Notes: generated by a model from the sequence alone, not told the origin. 64,000 bases of DNA from Lachnospiraceae bacterium (GCA_011959105.1 BLLU01000104.1:1-64000); one strand, 5' to 3'. Positions 26,367 to 36,144 are shown, counted from the stretch's first letter. Numbers and translations are program-made.

Positions 26367-26945
26367 GTGCCGCACAATAAGGGTTTGAGTTTTTACAAGC
26401 GGAGGAAAAAGATCAGCCCCCTGGCTGTAAGGGAATTTTTCGTGGTGATATTCGGCATGGTGGCCGCCGTGTTTATCGCGGTGGTACTCACCTTTTTTTT
26501 CGGAACCTACACCAATATGGTGGGGGCATCCATGGAGCCGGATCTGTACAACGGACAGCGGGTGTATGTCAACCGCTTCAGCTATACCCTGTCAACGCCG
26601 AAGGTGGGCGATGTGGTGGTATTTCTGCCAAATGGCAATACCAATACCCATTATTATGTGAAGCGCGTGGTGGCCGGCCCCGGAGACACGGTCCTGATCC
26701 AGAACGGCGTGTTGTATGTCAACGGATTGGAAAGCCCCTGGGCTAAGATGAAAATACTGGATCCCGGAATTGCCGGGACGGAACTCACCCTGGAATTGGG
26801 ACAGTATTTCTGCATGGGGGATAATCCGGGCAGCAGCGAGGACAGCCGCTCCGCCAATATCGGCCCCATTCGGGAACAGGATATCATCGGGGAGGCATGG
26901 CTGCATTTGGGCGGCGATCAGGGAGGCGCGGGTCTGATACACTGA
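26367..26945 (+). CDS. lepB: type I signal peptidase (first copy)
   Basis: This enzyme removes signal peptides from exported proteins. One N-terminal membrane segment (about 20-45) is followed by the catalytic serine in GASMEPDLYNGQRV, the lysine in YYVKRVVAGPGD and the box-E motif MGDNPGSSEDSR. AGGAGG at 26354-26359 lies seven bases before a GTG at 26367 but only one base before the ATG at 26361, so the GTG start (192 residues) is preferred. A second signal peptidase lies 1 kb downstream beyond rbgA. Confidence 0.9.
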   Translation: MPHNKGLSFYKRRKKISPLAVREFFVVIFGMVAAVFIAVVLTFFFGTYTNMVGASMEPDLYNGQRVYVNRFSYTLSTPKVGDVVVFLPNGNTNTHYYVKRVVAGPGDTVLIQNGVLYVNGLESPWAKMKILDPGIAGTELTLELGQYFCMGDNPGSSEDSRSANIGPIREQDIIGEAWLHLGGDQGGAGLIH

Positions 26946-26996
26946 CAGCTGTTGGTGCTTGCGGCGTTATCTGCGGCGCACAGGAAAGAGGAAAAT

Positions 26997-27839
26997 ATGA
27001 ATTATCAATGGTATCCGGGGCATATGACAAAAGCAGTCCGGATGATGCAGGAAAATATAAAGTTGATTGACCTGGTCATAGAACTGGTGGACGCCAGGAT
27101 TCCCCTGAGCAGCCACAATCCCGACATTGACAGGCTGGCAGCGGGAAAGTCGCGGATCGTGCTGCTGAATAAATCCGATTTGGCGGATCCGGCATATAAT
27201 CGGTTATGGGTTCAGTACTTTCAAGGGCAGGGGGCCCATGTGCTGGAGATTAATTCCAAAACAGGCAGCGGTGTAAAGTCAATTCAGGGACTGGTTCAGG
27301 AGGCTTGCAGGGAGAAGATTGAGCGAGACCGCAGGCGGGGGATCGTGAATCGGCCGGTCCGGGCCATGGTGGTGGGAATTCCCAATGTGGGGAAATCCAC
27401 ATTTATTAATGCCTTTGCGGGAAAAGCCTGCACCAAAACCGGAAACAAGCCCGGAGTGACTAAGGGAAAGCAATGGATTCGGCTGGGCAAGGGACTGGAA
27501 CTGTTGGATACTCCAGGCATTCTGTGGCCCAAGTTCGAGGATCAGCAGGTGGGAATGCGGTTGGCATTTATCGGCTCCATGAATGATGAAGTGATCATTC
27601 TGGATGAGTTGGCCTGTGATTTGATCCGCGCGCTGGAACAGCTATATCCCCAGGCGCTGCCCCAGCGCTACGGGATTGATGGCAGTGGGGAGCCTTCCTC
27701 CGTACTGGCCCGGGTGGCGGAGAGCAGGGGATGTTATGCCAGGGGCAGTGAACTGGATCTGGAGAAGGCGGCGTCTATACTGCTGGAGGATTACCGCAGC
27801 GGCAGATTGGGCAGGCTGACGTTGGAGAAGCCGGATTAA
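26997..27839 (+). CDS. rbgA: ribosome biogenesis GTPase RbgA (YlqF)
   Basis: This circularly permuted GTPase is needed for late 50S assembly. Motif order is NKSD (G4) first, then GIPNVGKST (G1) and DTPG (G3), as in the family. The start MNYQWYPGHMTKA is diagnostic, and the ATG at 26997 follows GAAAGAGG. The 280 residues include the C-terminal RNA-binding region. The neighbours (lepB, rnhB, ylqG, ylqH) match the Bacillus order. Confidence 0.95.
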   Translation: MNYQWYPGHMTKAVRMMQENIKLIDLVIELVDARIPLSSHNPDIDRLAAGKSRIVLLNKSDLADPAYNRLWVQYFQGQGAHVLEINSKTGSGVKSIQGLVQEACREKIERDRRRGIVNRPVRAMVVGIPNVGKSTFINAFAGKACTKTGNKPGVTKGKQWIRLGKGLELLDTPGILWPKFEDQQVGMRLAFIGSMNDEVIILDELACDLIRALEQLYPQALPQRYGIDGSGEPSSVLARVAESRGCYARGSELDLEKAASILLEDYRSGRLGRLTLEKPD

Positions 27840-27934
27840 TTCAGCCCGGCTGACATGGGAGAAGCCTAATCGGTCCGATTTGTGACATGAGAGGCCGGGA
27901 TAAGGCACATACATAGAAACTATATAAAGGTTGG

Positions 27935-28489
27935 ATGAGCGGCATGAAGAAAGTAATGAGAGAAATATTGAGTACGGGACTTTATCTGTTGATTGTACTT
28001 TGCCTGACCTATCTGGTAATTGCGTTTGTAGGACAGAGAACCGAGGTGAACGGGGGCAGCATGGAGCCCACTTTGAGCGATGAGGATAATCTGATCGTGG
28101 ATAAGATTACCTATCGGTTCAGCGACCCGGAACGTTTTGACATCATTGTCTTTCCCTTTAAATACAAGGAAAAGACTTATTATATCAAGCGGATTATCGG
28201 CCTGCCGGGGGAGACCGTGCAGATTGACCAGCAGGGGAATATCTATATTGACGGGGAAATCCTGAACGAGAATTACGGGAAGGAAGTCATTCAGCCGGAC
28301 CATATCGGCCTGGCCAGCCAGCCCATCACGCTGGGGGACGACGAATATTTTGTGCTGGGGGACAATCGCAACAACAGTACGGACAGCCGGGTGTCCCAAG
28401 TGGGGAATATCAAACGGGACGATATTATCGGCAGAGCATGGGTTCGTATCTGGCCCTTTGATAAATTCGGCGTGTTAAAGCACCAGTAA
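27935..28489 (+). CDS. lepB: type I signal peptidase (second copy)
   Basis: This 184-residue signal peptidase has an N-terminal membrane segment (about 12-32), catalytic serine in NGGSMEPTLSDEDN, lysine in YYIKRIIGLPGE and GDNRNNSTDSR. It differs substantially from the copy at 26367, so the pair is probably an old paralogy with different substrate preferences, not a recent duplication. Start 27935 follows AAAGG; 27944 is equally possible. Confidence 0.92.
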   Translation: MSGMKKVMREILSTGLYLLIVLCLTYLVIAFVGQRTEVNGGSMEPTLSDEDNLIVDKITYRFSDPERFDIIVFPFKYKEKTYYIKRIIGLPGETVQIDQQGNIYIDGEILNENYGKEVIQPDHIGLASQPITLGDDEYFVLGDNRNNSTDSRVSQVGNIKRDDIIGRAWVRIWPFDKFGVLKHQ

Positions 28490-28501
28490 AGGAGTGGCGG
28501 C

Positions 28502-29260
28502 ATGACAGTCAGGATCGGGGAAGTGAAGGCGCAGTTGCAGGCAGCTTGTGATAATGAGCTGCCTGCTTTTATAACACAGTATGAGGGCGACGAAAGGGCA
28601 GGTGTCCGCAAATGTGTGGAAGCTGCCAGAAAGCGGATGGAATCTCTGGAAAGAGAGAAGCTGAGGACGGAAAAACTGTGGGAGTATGAGCGGGGATACA
28701 GCGGCTATTCTCATATCTGCGGCATTGACGAGGCGGGCAGGGGCCCCCTGGCGGGGCCGGTGGTGGCAGGGGCCGTGATCCTTCCAAAGGATTGTGATCT
28801 CTTATATATTAATGATTCCAAACAATTATCCGAAAAAAAGAGAGAGGAACTCTATAGAGCCATACTGGAGAAAGCCCTGTGCTGGGGGGTGGGCTATGCC
28901 TCTCCCCAGAGGATTGATGAGATCAATATATTGCAGGCCACCTATGAGGCCATGCGGGAGGCCATCAGCAAGCTGCATCCCCAGCCGGATCTGCTTCTCA
29001 ACGATGCGGTAACCATCCCGCAGGTATCCATACGGCAGATTCCCATCATCAAGGGTGACGCCAAGAGCATTTCCATCGGGGCAGCCAGCATCATCGCCAA
29101 AGTTACCAGGGACAGACTGATGAGGGAGTATGACCAGTTGTTTCCGGGATATGGCTTTGCGAAGAATAAAGGATATGGGGGAGAGGCCCATATCGAAGCA
29201 CTCAAAAAGTATGGCCCTACGCCCATCCATCGGAAGAGTTTTATCCATCGTTTCGTGTGA
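28502..29260 (+). CDS. rnhB: ribonuclease HII
   Basis: RNase HII removes ribonucleotides from DNA. The core starts at about residue 75 with CGIDEAGRGPLAGPVVAGAV, where the catalytic Asp-Glu pair lies, and ends with GYGFAKNKGYG and PIHRKSF. The first 70 residues are a charged helical extension found in many Firmicutes RnhB proteins. The 252-residue length fits this form. It is 12 bp after the second lepB. Confidence 0.95.
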   Translation: MTVRIGEVKAQLQAACDNELPAFITQYEGDERAGVRKCVEAARKRMESLEREKLRTEKLWEYERGYSGYSHICGIDEAGRGPLAGPVVAGAVILPKDCDLLYINDSKQLSEKKREELYRAILEKALCWGVGYASPQRIDEINILQATYEAMREAISKLHPQPDLLLNDAVTIPQVSIRQIPIIKGDAKSISIGAASIIAKVTRDRLMREYDQLFPGYGFAKNKGYGGEAHIEALKKYGPTPIHRKSFIHRFV

Positions 29261-29269
29261 GGAGTTAAT

Positions 29270-30937
29270 ATGTGGATCATGGATTTGTTTCAGGCAGGAA
29301 AACAGACTGGGAATGCCCAGAATACGCAGAATGCCCAGGCCCCGGGGAAAGAACCCTCCGCTGCCCTTCTGCAGAAGGAGATCCGGGCGCTGGCCCCCGG
29401 GCAGGTACTCTCCGGGCAGATTCTGGAAAAAACCGGAGAGGATCTGCGGCTTCTGGTGAATTTCCAGGGGAGCGAGCTGGAACTTCAGGCCAGGCTGGAG
29501 CAGAACATAGCCCTGTCCATGGGCAGGAATATTCTGTTTCAGGTGAAAAATAACGGCAGCGGCCTTTCCCTGAGTCCTCTGTTCGAGAATATGGGCATGG
29601 AGGCCAACGCCCAGAAAGCGGTGGAGATGGCTTCCCTGCCCGTCAACGACACCACCATGCAGCTGGTGGGGCAGTTGATGAAGGAGGGTATGCCCATCGA
29701 CAAGGAGGCATTGCAGACCTTTTATCATGAGATGATTGCTTTCGCGGACGCGGAGGTGATGGATATTATAGACCTGCACAAGCTGGGACTTCCTGTGAAT
29801 GAAGAGAATCTGGAGCAGATGCATTCTTATAAAAATATGACCCATCAACTGATGGGGGGAATCCAGGACCTGAGCGCGCAGCTGCCGGGGCTGCTGCAGG
29901 AGATGGCGGGCCAGGGCCTGGAGAAGGAGATCGGCAGGCTGCTGGCGGCCCTGCTGTTGGGAGGAGACGGGGCTTCCGCTGCCGGGACAGGGGAAGCCGC
30001 CGCTCCCATGCCCACGGAGGAGACCGGGACTTTGCCCGGCGTTCTGCCGGAGAGCCGGGATGCCGCACAGGGACAGACAAAGATCGTGATTGCGGAGGAA
30101 GTTCTTCAGTCTGAGAACAATGGGGCGGAGACGGACCGGCTGCCTCAGAGCCTTCCCGGCATGGAGGGAGATGCCGCAGAGGGCCTGCCGGGCCGGGAGA
30201 TCCCCGTGAAGGATCAGGCGCAGCTGCCGGACCAGACATCGTTCCATTTGCTGCGTCAGGTGGCACAGGCTTTGGCGGAGGGAAAGCCGCTGCCATTGAA
30301 GGAACTGGCCAAATCCCCTGATTTTCAAAAGCAGCTGCAGGAGTATGTGAGGCAGGAATTGTCCCTGCGGCCTGAGGACGCGGGTAAAGAAAAATTGGGT
30401 GAGCTATACAGCAGGCTGGGCAGACAGTTAAGCGCCCTTTCGGAAGCGCTGGGCAGTGCGGGACAGGAGGCAGGCGCGCTGGGCCGGACGGTGCAGAATC
30501 TAAGCCAGAACCTGAATTTTCTGAACCAGTTGAACAATATGTATTCCTATGTGCAGTTACCTTTGAAAATGACGGACCAGGATGCCCACGGGGAGTTGTA
30601 TGTATATGCGAACAGGCATAAAAAGGCAGTCCGGGAGGGGGAGGTAAGCGCGCTGCTGCATCTGGATATGGCGAATCTGGGCCCCATGGATGTCTATGTC
30701 CAACTGAGGGAGAACCATGTGGGAACCCGTTTCTATCTGCCGGACGAGGAAATGCTGGATTTTATAGCGGAGCATATTGATCTGCTGAACAGCAGGCTAA
30801 AGCAGCGGGGGTACCATATGAACTGTACTTTCCAGACCAGGGAAGCCGGAACGGGAAACACGGTGATGCAGGAACTGATTGAGGCCCAGAGCAACCGCCC
30901 CATGGGCGCGGACTATTCCTTTGACGCATTCGCCTGA
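29270..30937 (+). CDS. YlqG-like protein with FliK-type C-terminal domain
   Basis: The 555-residue protein has a low-complexity middle rich in Gly, Ala and Glu, and a conserved C-terminal part (about 415-535) resembling the flagellar hook-length-control (FliK) C-terminal domain, for example MANLGPMDVYVQLRENHVGT. No signal peptide is visible. Bacillus subtilis has a gene called ylqG at this exact place (rbgA-rnhB-ylqG-ylqH), so identity is supported by synteny; the function of YlqG is unknown. GAGGAG overlaps the rnhB stop. There are no other flagellar genes in the window. Confidence 0.75.
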   Translation: MWIMDLFQAGKQTGNAQNTQNAQAPGKEPSAALLQKEIRALAPGQVLSGQILEKTGEDLRLLVNFQGSELELQARLEQNIALSMGRNILFQVKNNGSGLSLSPLFENMGMEANAQKAVEMASLPVNDTTMQLVGQLMKEGMPIDKEALQTFYHEMIAFADAEVMDIIDLHKLGLPVNEENLEQMHSYKNMTHQLMGGIQDLSAQLPGLLQEMAGQGLEKEIGRLLAALLLGGDGASAAGTGEAAAPMPTEETGTLPGVLPESRDAAQGQTKIVIAEEVLQSENNGAETDRLPQSLPGMEGDAAEGLPGREIPVKDQAQLPDQTSFHLLRQVAQALAEGKPLPLKELAKSPDFQKQLQEYVRQELSLRPEDAGKEKLGELYSRLGRQLSALSEALGSAGQEAGALGRTVQNLSQNLNFLNQLNNMYSYVQLPLKMTDQDAHGELYVYANRHKKAVREGEVSALLHLDMANLGPMDVYVQLRENHVGTRFYLPDEEMLDFIAEHIDLLNSRLKQRGYHMNCTFQTREAGTGNTVMQELIEAQSNRPMGADYSFDAFA

Positions 30938-30975
30938 TCTGACGACAGGGAATTCTATCGAAACAGGAGATTGAT

Positions 30976-31281
30976 ATGGCAGAAAACAATAAACCCAAGC
31001 AGGCCATAGCGCTGGAGTATAATCCCGAGGAAGACGCTCCTAAGATCATTGCCTCCGGCAGGGGAAAGCTGGCGGAGCGGATTATCGAGAGGGCCCAGGA
31101 GAATGATGTGCCCATACACCGGGACGACAAGCTGGCGGATACCCTTTCACGGCTGGAGATCGGAGATATGATACCGCCGGAACTCTATGAAGTGGTGGCG
31201 GAAATCCTGGTATTCGTGGATTCCATGGATAAACTCAGAGGTAAAGTAGGAACAGCCGGAAAGACCGGGAGTAAGGGATGA
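30976..31281 (+). CDS. ylqH: YlqH, FlhB C-terminal-like protein
   Basis: The 101-residue protein corresponds to the cytoplasmic end of the flagellar export protein FlhB/YscU: QAIALEYNPEEDAPKIIASG, then ENDVPIHRDDKLADTL and IPPELYEVVAEILVFV. It begins where FlhB would be self-cleaved, and the NPTH motif is replaced by a lysine-proline-lysine start. No membrane domain is present. YlqH follows YlqG in Bacillus; its role is unknown. It overlaps yraN by 4 bp (ATGA). Confidence 0.88.
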   Translation: MAENNKPKQAIALEYNPEEDAPKIIASGRGKLAERIIERAQENDVPIHRDDKLADTLSRLEIGDMIPPELYEVVAEILVFVDSMDKLRGKVGTAGKTGSKG

Positions 31282-31634
31282 ACAGGCGCAGAGTGGGAGC
31301 TGACAAGGAATGCCTGGCCGCCGCTTTTCTGGAAAGCCGGGGAGTGTCCATATTGGAGCGTAATTACCGCAGCCGAAGCGGGGAGATTGACCTGGTGGGC
31401 CGGGACGGTGAGTACCTGGTATTTATAGAGGTGAAATACAGGGCCGGCGTCCGCATGGGGCATCCCGAGGAGGCGGTGGGCTATGCCAAGCAAAAACAGA
31501 TTTGCCGGGTGGCAGACTATTATCGCCTCGTCAGGCAGCTGCCTGTGCAGACTGCGATAAGATATGACGTGGTGGCCATTGAGGGGGAAGAGATTCGGTG
31601 GGTGAAAAATGCATTTCCCCATCATTACCGTTAG
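31278..31634 (+). CDS. YraN/UPF0102 endonuclease-like protein
   Basis: The 118-residue protein has the restriction-endonuclease-like fold signature of UPF0102: GEIDLVGRDGEYLVFIEVKY, with Asp and the ExK pair of the PD-(D/E)xK active site. Substrate is not established. The ATG overlaps the ylqH stop, and the family usually occurs near rnhB, as here. Confidence 0.9.
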   Translation: MNRRRVGADKECLAAAFLESRGVSILERNYRSRSGEIDLVGRDGEYLVFIEVKYRAGVRMGHPEEAVGYAKQKQICRVADYYRLVRQLPVQTAIRYDVVAIEGEEIRWVKNAFPHHYR

Positions 31635-31644
31635 GAGGGGATAT

Positions 31645-32577
31645 ATGGAACAGATCATCAGGGCGTCAGGCCGGAAGCAGGTGATGCGTCAGCAAGAGGC
31701 GGGACAGGTGGAATATCTCACCTTTCCGCTGCTTTCTGCCCAGCCGGGAATCACCCATGGGTTTTCCACCAGAAAGGGCGGCGTCAGCCGGGATATCTAT
31801 GCCTCCATGAACCTGTCCTTTACCAGGGGGGATGAGGAGGAAAGGGTACAGGAAAATTTTCGCCGCATGGCGGCGGCTCTGGGCACGGAGGTGGGCCATA
31901 TGGTGTGTACCTTCCAGACCCATACCACCAATATCCGACAGGTTTTTTCTTCGGACGGGGGAAAGGGGATTATCCGTGAACGGGGCTATACCGACGTGGA
32001 CGGTCTGGTGACCAATGAGAAAGGACTGTGTCTGGTGTGCTTTTTCGCGGACTGTGTGCCCCTGTACTTTGTGGATCGAAGGAACGGGGCCATCGGCCTG
32101 GCCCATGCCGGCTGGCGCGGAACGGTGGCCGGCATGGGCGGCCGCATGGTTCGGCGTATGGAGCGGGAATTCGGCACCAGGCCGGAGGATCTGATTGCTG
32201 CCATCGGGCCTTCCATCTGCCGGGACTGTTATGAAGTCAGCGAAGAGGTGGCGGAGCAGTTTCGCAAAATGGAGGAGGAGATTCCGGGGAGCCCTGGACT
32301 GCTGGCAGAACTGGAGGCACAAAGAGCTTATCCCCACACGCAGATTCTGAAGCCGGGAAAAGAAGAGGGAAAATACCAGCTGGATCTGTGGCTGGCTAAT
32401 TTGCTGGTACTGCGGGCGGCGGGGATTCCCCTGTCCCACATCCAGGTGACGGATCTTTGTACCTGTTGTAACCCCGGCTATCTGTTTTCCCATCGGGCCA
32501 GCCAGGGAAAACGGGGCAATCTGGCGGCGTTTCTTATGATGCGTGATCAGGAAGAAGCGGATTTTGACGGATCCTGA
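31645..32577 (+). CDS. pgeF: multicopper-oxidase-like YfiH/PgeF family protein
   Basis: The 310-residue protein shows GFSTRKGGVS at the N-terminus, FADCVPL and HAGWRGTVAGM (zinc/copper ligands), IGPSICRDCYEV and CTCCNPGYLFSHR. Members are annotated as polyphenol oxidases or purine nucleoside phosphorylases and act in nucleoside or peptidoglycan quality control. The ATG at 31645 has TTAGGAGGGG upstream. It ends the signal-peptidase/ribosome cluster. Confidence 0.88.
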   Translation: MEQIIRASGRKQVMRQQEAGQVEYLTFPLLSAQPGITHGFSTRKGGVSRDIYASMNLSFTRGDEEERVQENFRRMAAALGTEVGHMVCTFQTHTTNIRQVFSSDGGKGIIRERGYTDVDGLVTNEKGLCLVCFFADCVPLYFVDRRNGAIGLAHAGWRGTVAGMGGRMVRRMEREFGTRPEDLIAAIGPSICRDCYEVSEEVAEQFRKMEEEIPGSPGLLAELEAQRAYPHTQILKPGKEEGKYQLDLWLANLLVLRAAGIPLSHIQVTDLCTCCNPGYLFSHRASQGKRGNLAAFLMMRDQEEADFDGS

Positions 32578-32597
32578 GAGTTTAAGCGGAGGGATGT

Positions 32598-33296
32598 ATG
32601 GCAAACATATTGGTATGTGATGACGACAGGGAAATTGTGGAAGCCATTGATATCTACCTGCAGGAGGAGGGATATCAGGTGTTCAGGGCATACGATGGGG
32701 AGCAGGCCGTGGAATTGCTGGCCCGGGAGCAGATTCATCTGCTGATCATGGATGTGATGATGCCCAGGATGGACGGGATTGCCGCCACTCTCAAGATCCG
32801 GGAGAGCAGCAGCATTCCCATTATTATCCTGTCCGCCAAATCCGAGGACAAGGACAAGATACTGGGGCTGAACATCGGGGCGGACGATTATGTGACCAAG
32901 CCCTTTAACCCTCTGGAACTGGTGGCCAGGGTGAAGTCCAATCTGCGCCGTTACACTTCGCTGGGCAGCCTGGGTCAGGAGAACATCCACACCTACCGGG
33001 CAGGGGGGCTTGTGATTAATGACGAGAACAAAGAGGTTACCGTGGACGGGGAAACGGTTAAACTCACTCCCATAGAGTACAATATCCTGTTACTTCTTGT
33101 GAAAAACCAGGGCCGGGTCTTTTCCATTAACCAGATCTATGAAAACATCTGGAATGAGGACGCCATTGGCGCGGACAACACGGTGGCAGTACATATCCGC
33201 CATATTCGGGAGAAAATAGAAATCAATCCACGGGATCCCCGCTACCTGAAAGTGGTATGGGGAGTGGGATATAAAGTGGAAAAGCAGGAACAGTGA
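32598..33296 (+). CDS. OmpR-type response regulator (system 1)
   Basis: The 232-residue regulator has a receiver domain with the phosphorylation aspartate in LLIMDVMMPRMDG (about residue 53) and the switch lysine in YVTKPFNPLELVA. A winged-helix DNA-binding domain (about 135-230, ending KVVWGVGYKVEKQ) follows. The kinase gene is immediately downstream. It is clearly related to the regulator at 46540, suggesting duplication of a whole two-component system. Confidence 0.95.
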   Translation: MANILVCDDDREIVEAIDIYLQEEGYQVFRAYDGEQAVELLAREQIHLLIMDVMMPRMDGIAATLKIRESSSIPIIILSAKSEDKDKILGLNIGADDYVTKPFNPLELVARVKSNLRRYTSLGSLGQENIHTYRAGGLVINDENKEVTVDGETVKLTPIEYNILLLLVKNQGRVFSINQIYENIWNEDAIGADNTVAVHIRHIREKIEINPRDPRYLKVVWGVGYKVEKQEQ

Positions 33297-33327
33297 TTTA
33301 TATTTATGAAGGCGCATGGGGACCGGA

Positions 33328-36108
33328 ATGAAAAAAGAGAGAGTTTTGGGACGGCTTACACTGCATATTTTGCAGCAGATTGCCGCCATTGGCATGGCGG
33401 TGATGGCAGGAATCATAGCCGTCAATTCCAACATTGTGGTGGACAATATGTACGGCGACCAGATCGGCTACCGGGTGGCGCTCATGGACAATGCGGGAGA
33501 GTTTGAAGATTCCAGGATTTTCACGGACATATTCCGAAATGCCATCAACGATATTACCCGGCTGGCAGTAATCAAGGGACAGGTGGAGACCAATGGGCAT
33601 TTTGACGGCACGAAATCCATTGATGTAACCAGATTTGTAAACCGTGTTACCCAGAAGAGCAAATGCCCGGTGAGCGCCAGCTATCAGTTGGACGAACTGA
33701 TCCGCTGGGGCAAATATGGCCTGGAAATCCAGACAGTGACTTTTCAGAGCAAATTTGACTTTATCGCCTATTTTGGCTATGAGAGTATCTTTACCAGCTA
33801 TGGATACGACAGCGACTTAGAGCAGTTTGGCTTCCCGGAAGAGGCGCTCTCTGATCTCATTGCCTGGGATATCCAGAACGAACTGGACAGGCCCGCGGTG
33901 GGAGAGACATCCGGCATATCCCAGGAGGACAGGCTGGTAACGGATTTCGATTTTATGGAGCAGGAGGAGGCTTACAGAACCGCCAGGGATTACGTGGAAA
34001 GCTGCTGGGGAATTGATTCCCTGTTTAATCGAATCACCACAGAGATGGCCATGTTGGGAAAACAGGTGCTGATCCTTGACCGGGGCGGACAGGAGATTAT
34101 CAGCATGGAAATGCTGGTGCCCAGGTATGCCACCCTGACAGAGCAATCCATTGCGGCCAGCTGTTCCAACTGGCCGGAGTATTGTATGCTGGAGGCCAAC
34201 GTGATGGAGACGGTGGAGACTCTGGCCAACAATTATTCCCTGTATCAGAGGCAGAATGACCTCTATGCGCAGGGTAAGACCAATCTGCAGTTTTTTATCA
34301 GCACCACCACCAGGGACGGTCAGGAGTATTATACAAATATGGAAGAGTCTTTTGTGGGTCTCACGGACCTTGAAAAAACAGACTATTTCCGCCGCCTGGG
34401 CAAATATGTGGTTTATTTTCCCGATATCATGCGCCTGGAATCCAATGCTGACATCACCGAGGACGAAATGTTTAACAATGTCAGCGACTATGAATATGCC
34501 TTTCCCAAAAATACCAAGCTTTGGATCGGCGTAAACACAGATTTTCCCGTCCGGCAGGATCAGTTTTATCTGGCCCAGGATACTTATAACAAAATTATCC
34601 CCCATATTTGGATAATTCTCGTATTTTCCGGCATTTTCGCATTACTTTGGCTGGGAATCGGAGGCTATGTCAGTTACACCACGGGCAGACAGGAGGAGGG
34701 CAAGACGACCCTCACGCCCTATATTTTTGACCGCATCCCCACGGAACTGGTAATGGCGCTTTTGCTGTTTACCGTCCTGGGTCTGTGGCAGCTGTTTGAA
34801 TTAATTTATGGAAATGTATACAACTCTGTCTTTTACAGGGGCAACCGGGCTACGGTTCAGCAGCTGGCGGTGGCAAAGCAGTACATGCTGATCATAATCG
34901 GCGGATTTGGGCTGCTGTCAAGCCTGGCGGCCTGTTTGTTCTGGTACAGCCTGGTGAGGCGGCTGCGGTATGGAAATCTGTGGAAAAGCAGCATTTTATA
35001 CCGGTTGGGAAGGGGAGTGGGCAAAGGTCTGAACCGAATGCTGGCAAACCCCAATGCCGTAATCCGCACTCTGATGCCTTATAATATTTTTCTGCTGGCC
35101 AATCTTCTCTGCGTGCTGGCCATGTATGAATTGCGGGAGGCCCCCGGCTGGATGATGTTGCTTCCCCTGCTTTGTATCGTATTGCTGGACGGTGGGGTGG
35201 GGATCTATATTTTTCGCAGGAGTGCGGAACGCAGCGAGATTATCAGCGGCATTTCCCGGATTCGGGACGGGGATATCAGCTATGTGCTGGACAGTGAACA
35301 ACTGCGCGGGGATAACAGAGAGCTGGCAGCGTCCGTAAATAATATGGGAGACGGGATCCGTAAGGCGGTGGCCACCAGCATGAAAGATGAGAGGATGCAG
35401 GCGGATCTGATCACCAATGTATCCCATGATATAAAGACCCCTTTGACCTCCATCATTAACTATGTGAACCTGTTAAAGCGGGAGAAGATCACCCAGGAGC
35501 CTGCCTGCGGATATATCAAAGTGCTGGACGCCAAAGCCCAGCGGCTGAAGCAGTTGACCGACGATCTGCTGGAGGCGTCAAAGATTTCTTCCGGCAACAT
35601 CACACTGGATAACAGCAGATTGGATCTGACGGAACTGGTGCGCCAGTCCGTGGGAGAGTTCTCGGAAAAACTGGAGGAGAAAAAACTTCAGATCCTGGTT
35701 ACGGAACCCAGCGGCCCGGCCTATATCTACGCGGACAGCCGCCGCATGTGGCGGGTGGTGGAGAATCTGTTCAACAATATCTGTAAGTATGCCATGGAGG
35801 GTACCAGAGTCTATGTGGATCTGGAGAAAGCGGAGGGAATGGTGACGGTGTCCGTAAAAAATATTTCGGAGACATCGCTGAATTTCAGTCCGGATGAACT
35901 GACGGAGCGTTTTGTCAGAGGGGATGTGTCCCGCAGCAGCGAGGGGAGCGGCCTGGGCCTTTCCATTGCAAGGAATCTGACAGAACTGCAGAAGGGAGAA
36001 TTCCGAATCGTCCTGGACGGGGACCTGTTCAAGGTAATCCTGCGCTTCCAGGAGTATCAGGAACAGGCCGGGGAGGACAATAAAACAGAGAATAAGGCAG
36101 AGGAATGA
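33328..36108 (+). CDS. large sensor histidine kinase (system 1)
   Basis: The 926-residue kinase has one N-terminal membrane segment (about 12-32), a long extracytoplasmic region (about 35-425), then several further membrane helices (about 430-640, including HIWIILVFSGIFALLWLGI and APGWMMLLPLLCIVLL). The cytoplasmic kinase has the phosphorylated histidine in NVSHDIKTPLTSI and an ATPase domain with GSGLGLSIARN. The combination of a big outer domain and a second membrane bundle is unusual. The ligand is unknown. A start at 33316 is also possible. The partner regulator is 31 bp upstream. Confidence 0.92.
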   Translation: MKKERVLGRLTLHILQQIAAIGMAVMAGIIAVNSNIVVDNMYGDQIGYRVALMDNAGEFEDSRIFTDIFRNAINDITRLAVIKGQVETNGHFDGTKSIDVTRFVNRVTQKSKCPVSASYQLDELIRWGKYGLEIQTVTFQSKFDFIAYFGYESIFTSYGYDSDLEQFGFPEEALSDLIAWDIQNELDRPAVGETSGISQEDRLVTDFDFMEQEEAYRTARDYVESCWGIDSLFNRITTEMAMLGKQVLILDRGGQEIISMEMLVPRYATLTEQSIAASCSNWPEYCMLEANVMETVETLANNYSLYQRQNDLYAQGKTNLQFFISTTTRDGQEYYTNMEESFVGLTDLEKTDYFRRLGKYVVYFPDIMRLESNADITEDEMFNNVSDYEYAFPKNTKLWIGVNTDFPVRQDQFYLAQDTYNKIIPHIWIILVFSGIFALLWLGIGGYVSYTTGRQEEGKTTLTPYIFDRIPTELVMALLLFTVLGLWQLFELIYGNVYNSVFYRGNRATVQQLAVAKQYMLIIIGGFGLLSSLAACLFWYSLVRRLRYGNLWKSSILYRLGRGVGKGLNRMLANPNAVIRTLMPYNIFLLANLLCVLAMYELREAPGWMMLLPLLCIVLLDGGVGIYIFRRSAERSEIISGISRIRDGDISYVLDSEQLRGDNRELAASVNNMGDGIRKAVATSMKDERMQADLITNVSHDIKTPLTSIINYVNLLKREKITQEPACGYIKVLDAKAQRLKQLTDDLLEASKISSGNITLDNSRLDLTELVRQSVGEFSEKLEEKKLQILVTEPSGPAYIYADSRRMWRVVENLFNNICKYAMEGTRVYVDLEKAEGMVTVSVKNISETSLNFSPDELTERFVRGDVSRSSEGSGLGLSIARNLTELQKGEFRIVLDGDLFKVILRFQEYQEQAGEDNKTENKAEE

Positions 36109-36144
36109 CACAAGACAGGGAAAACGACAGCTAATCACCGGTCA

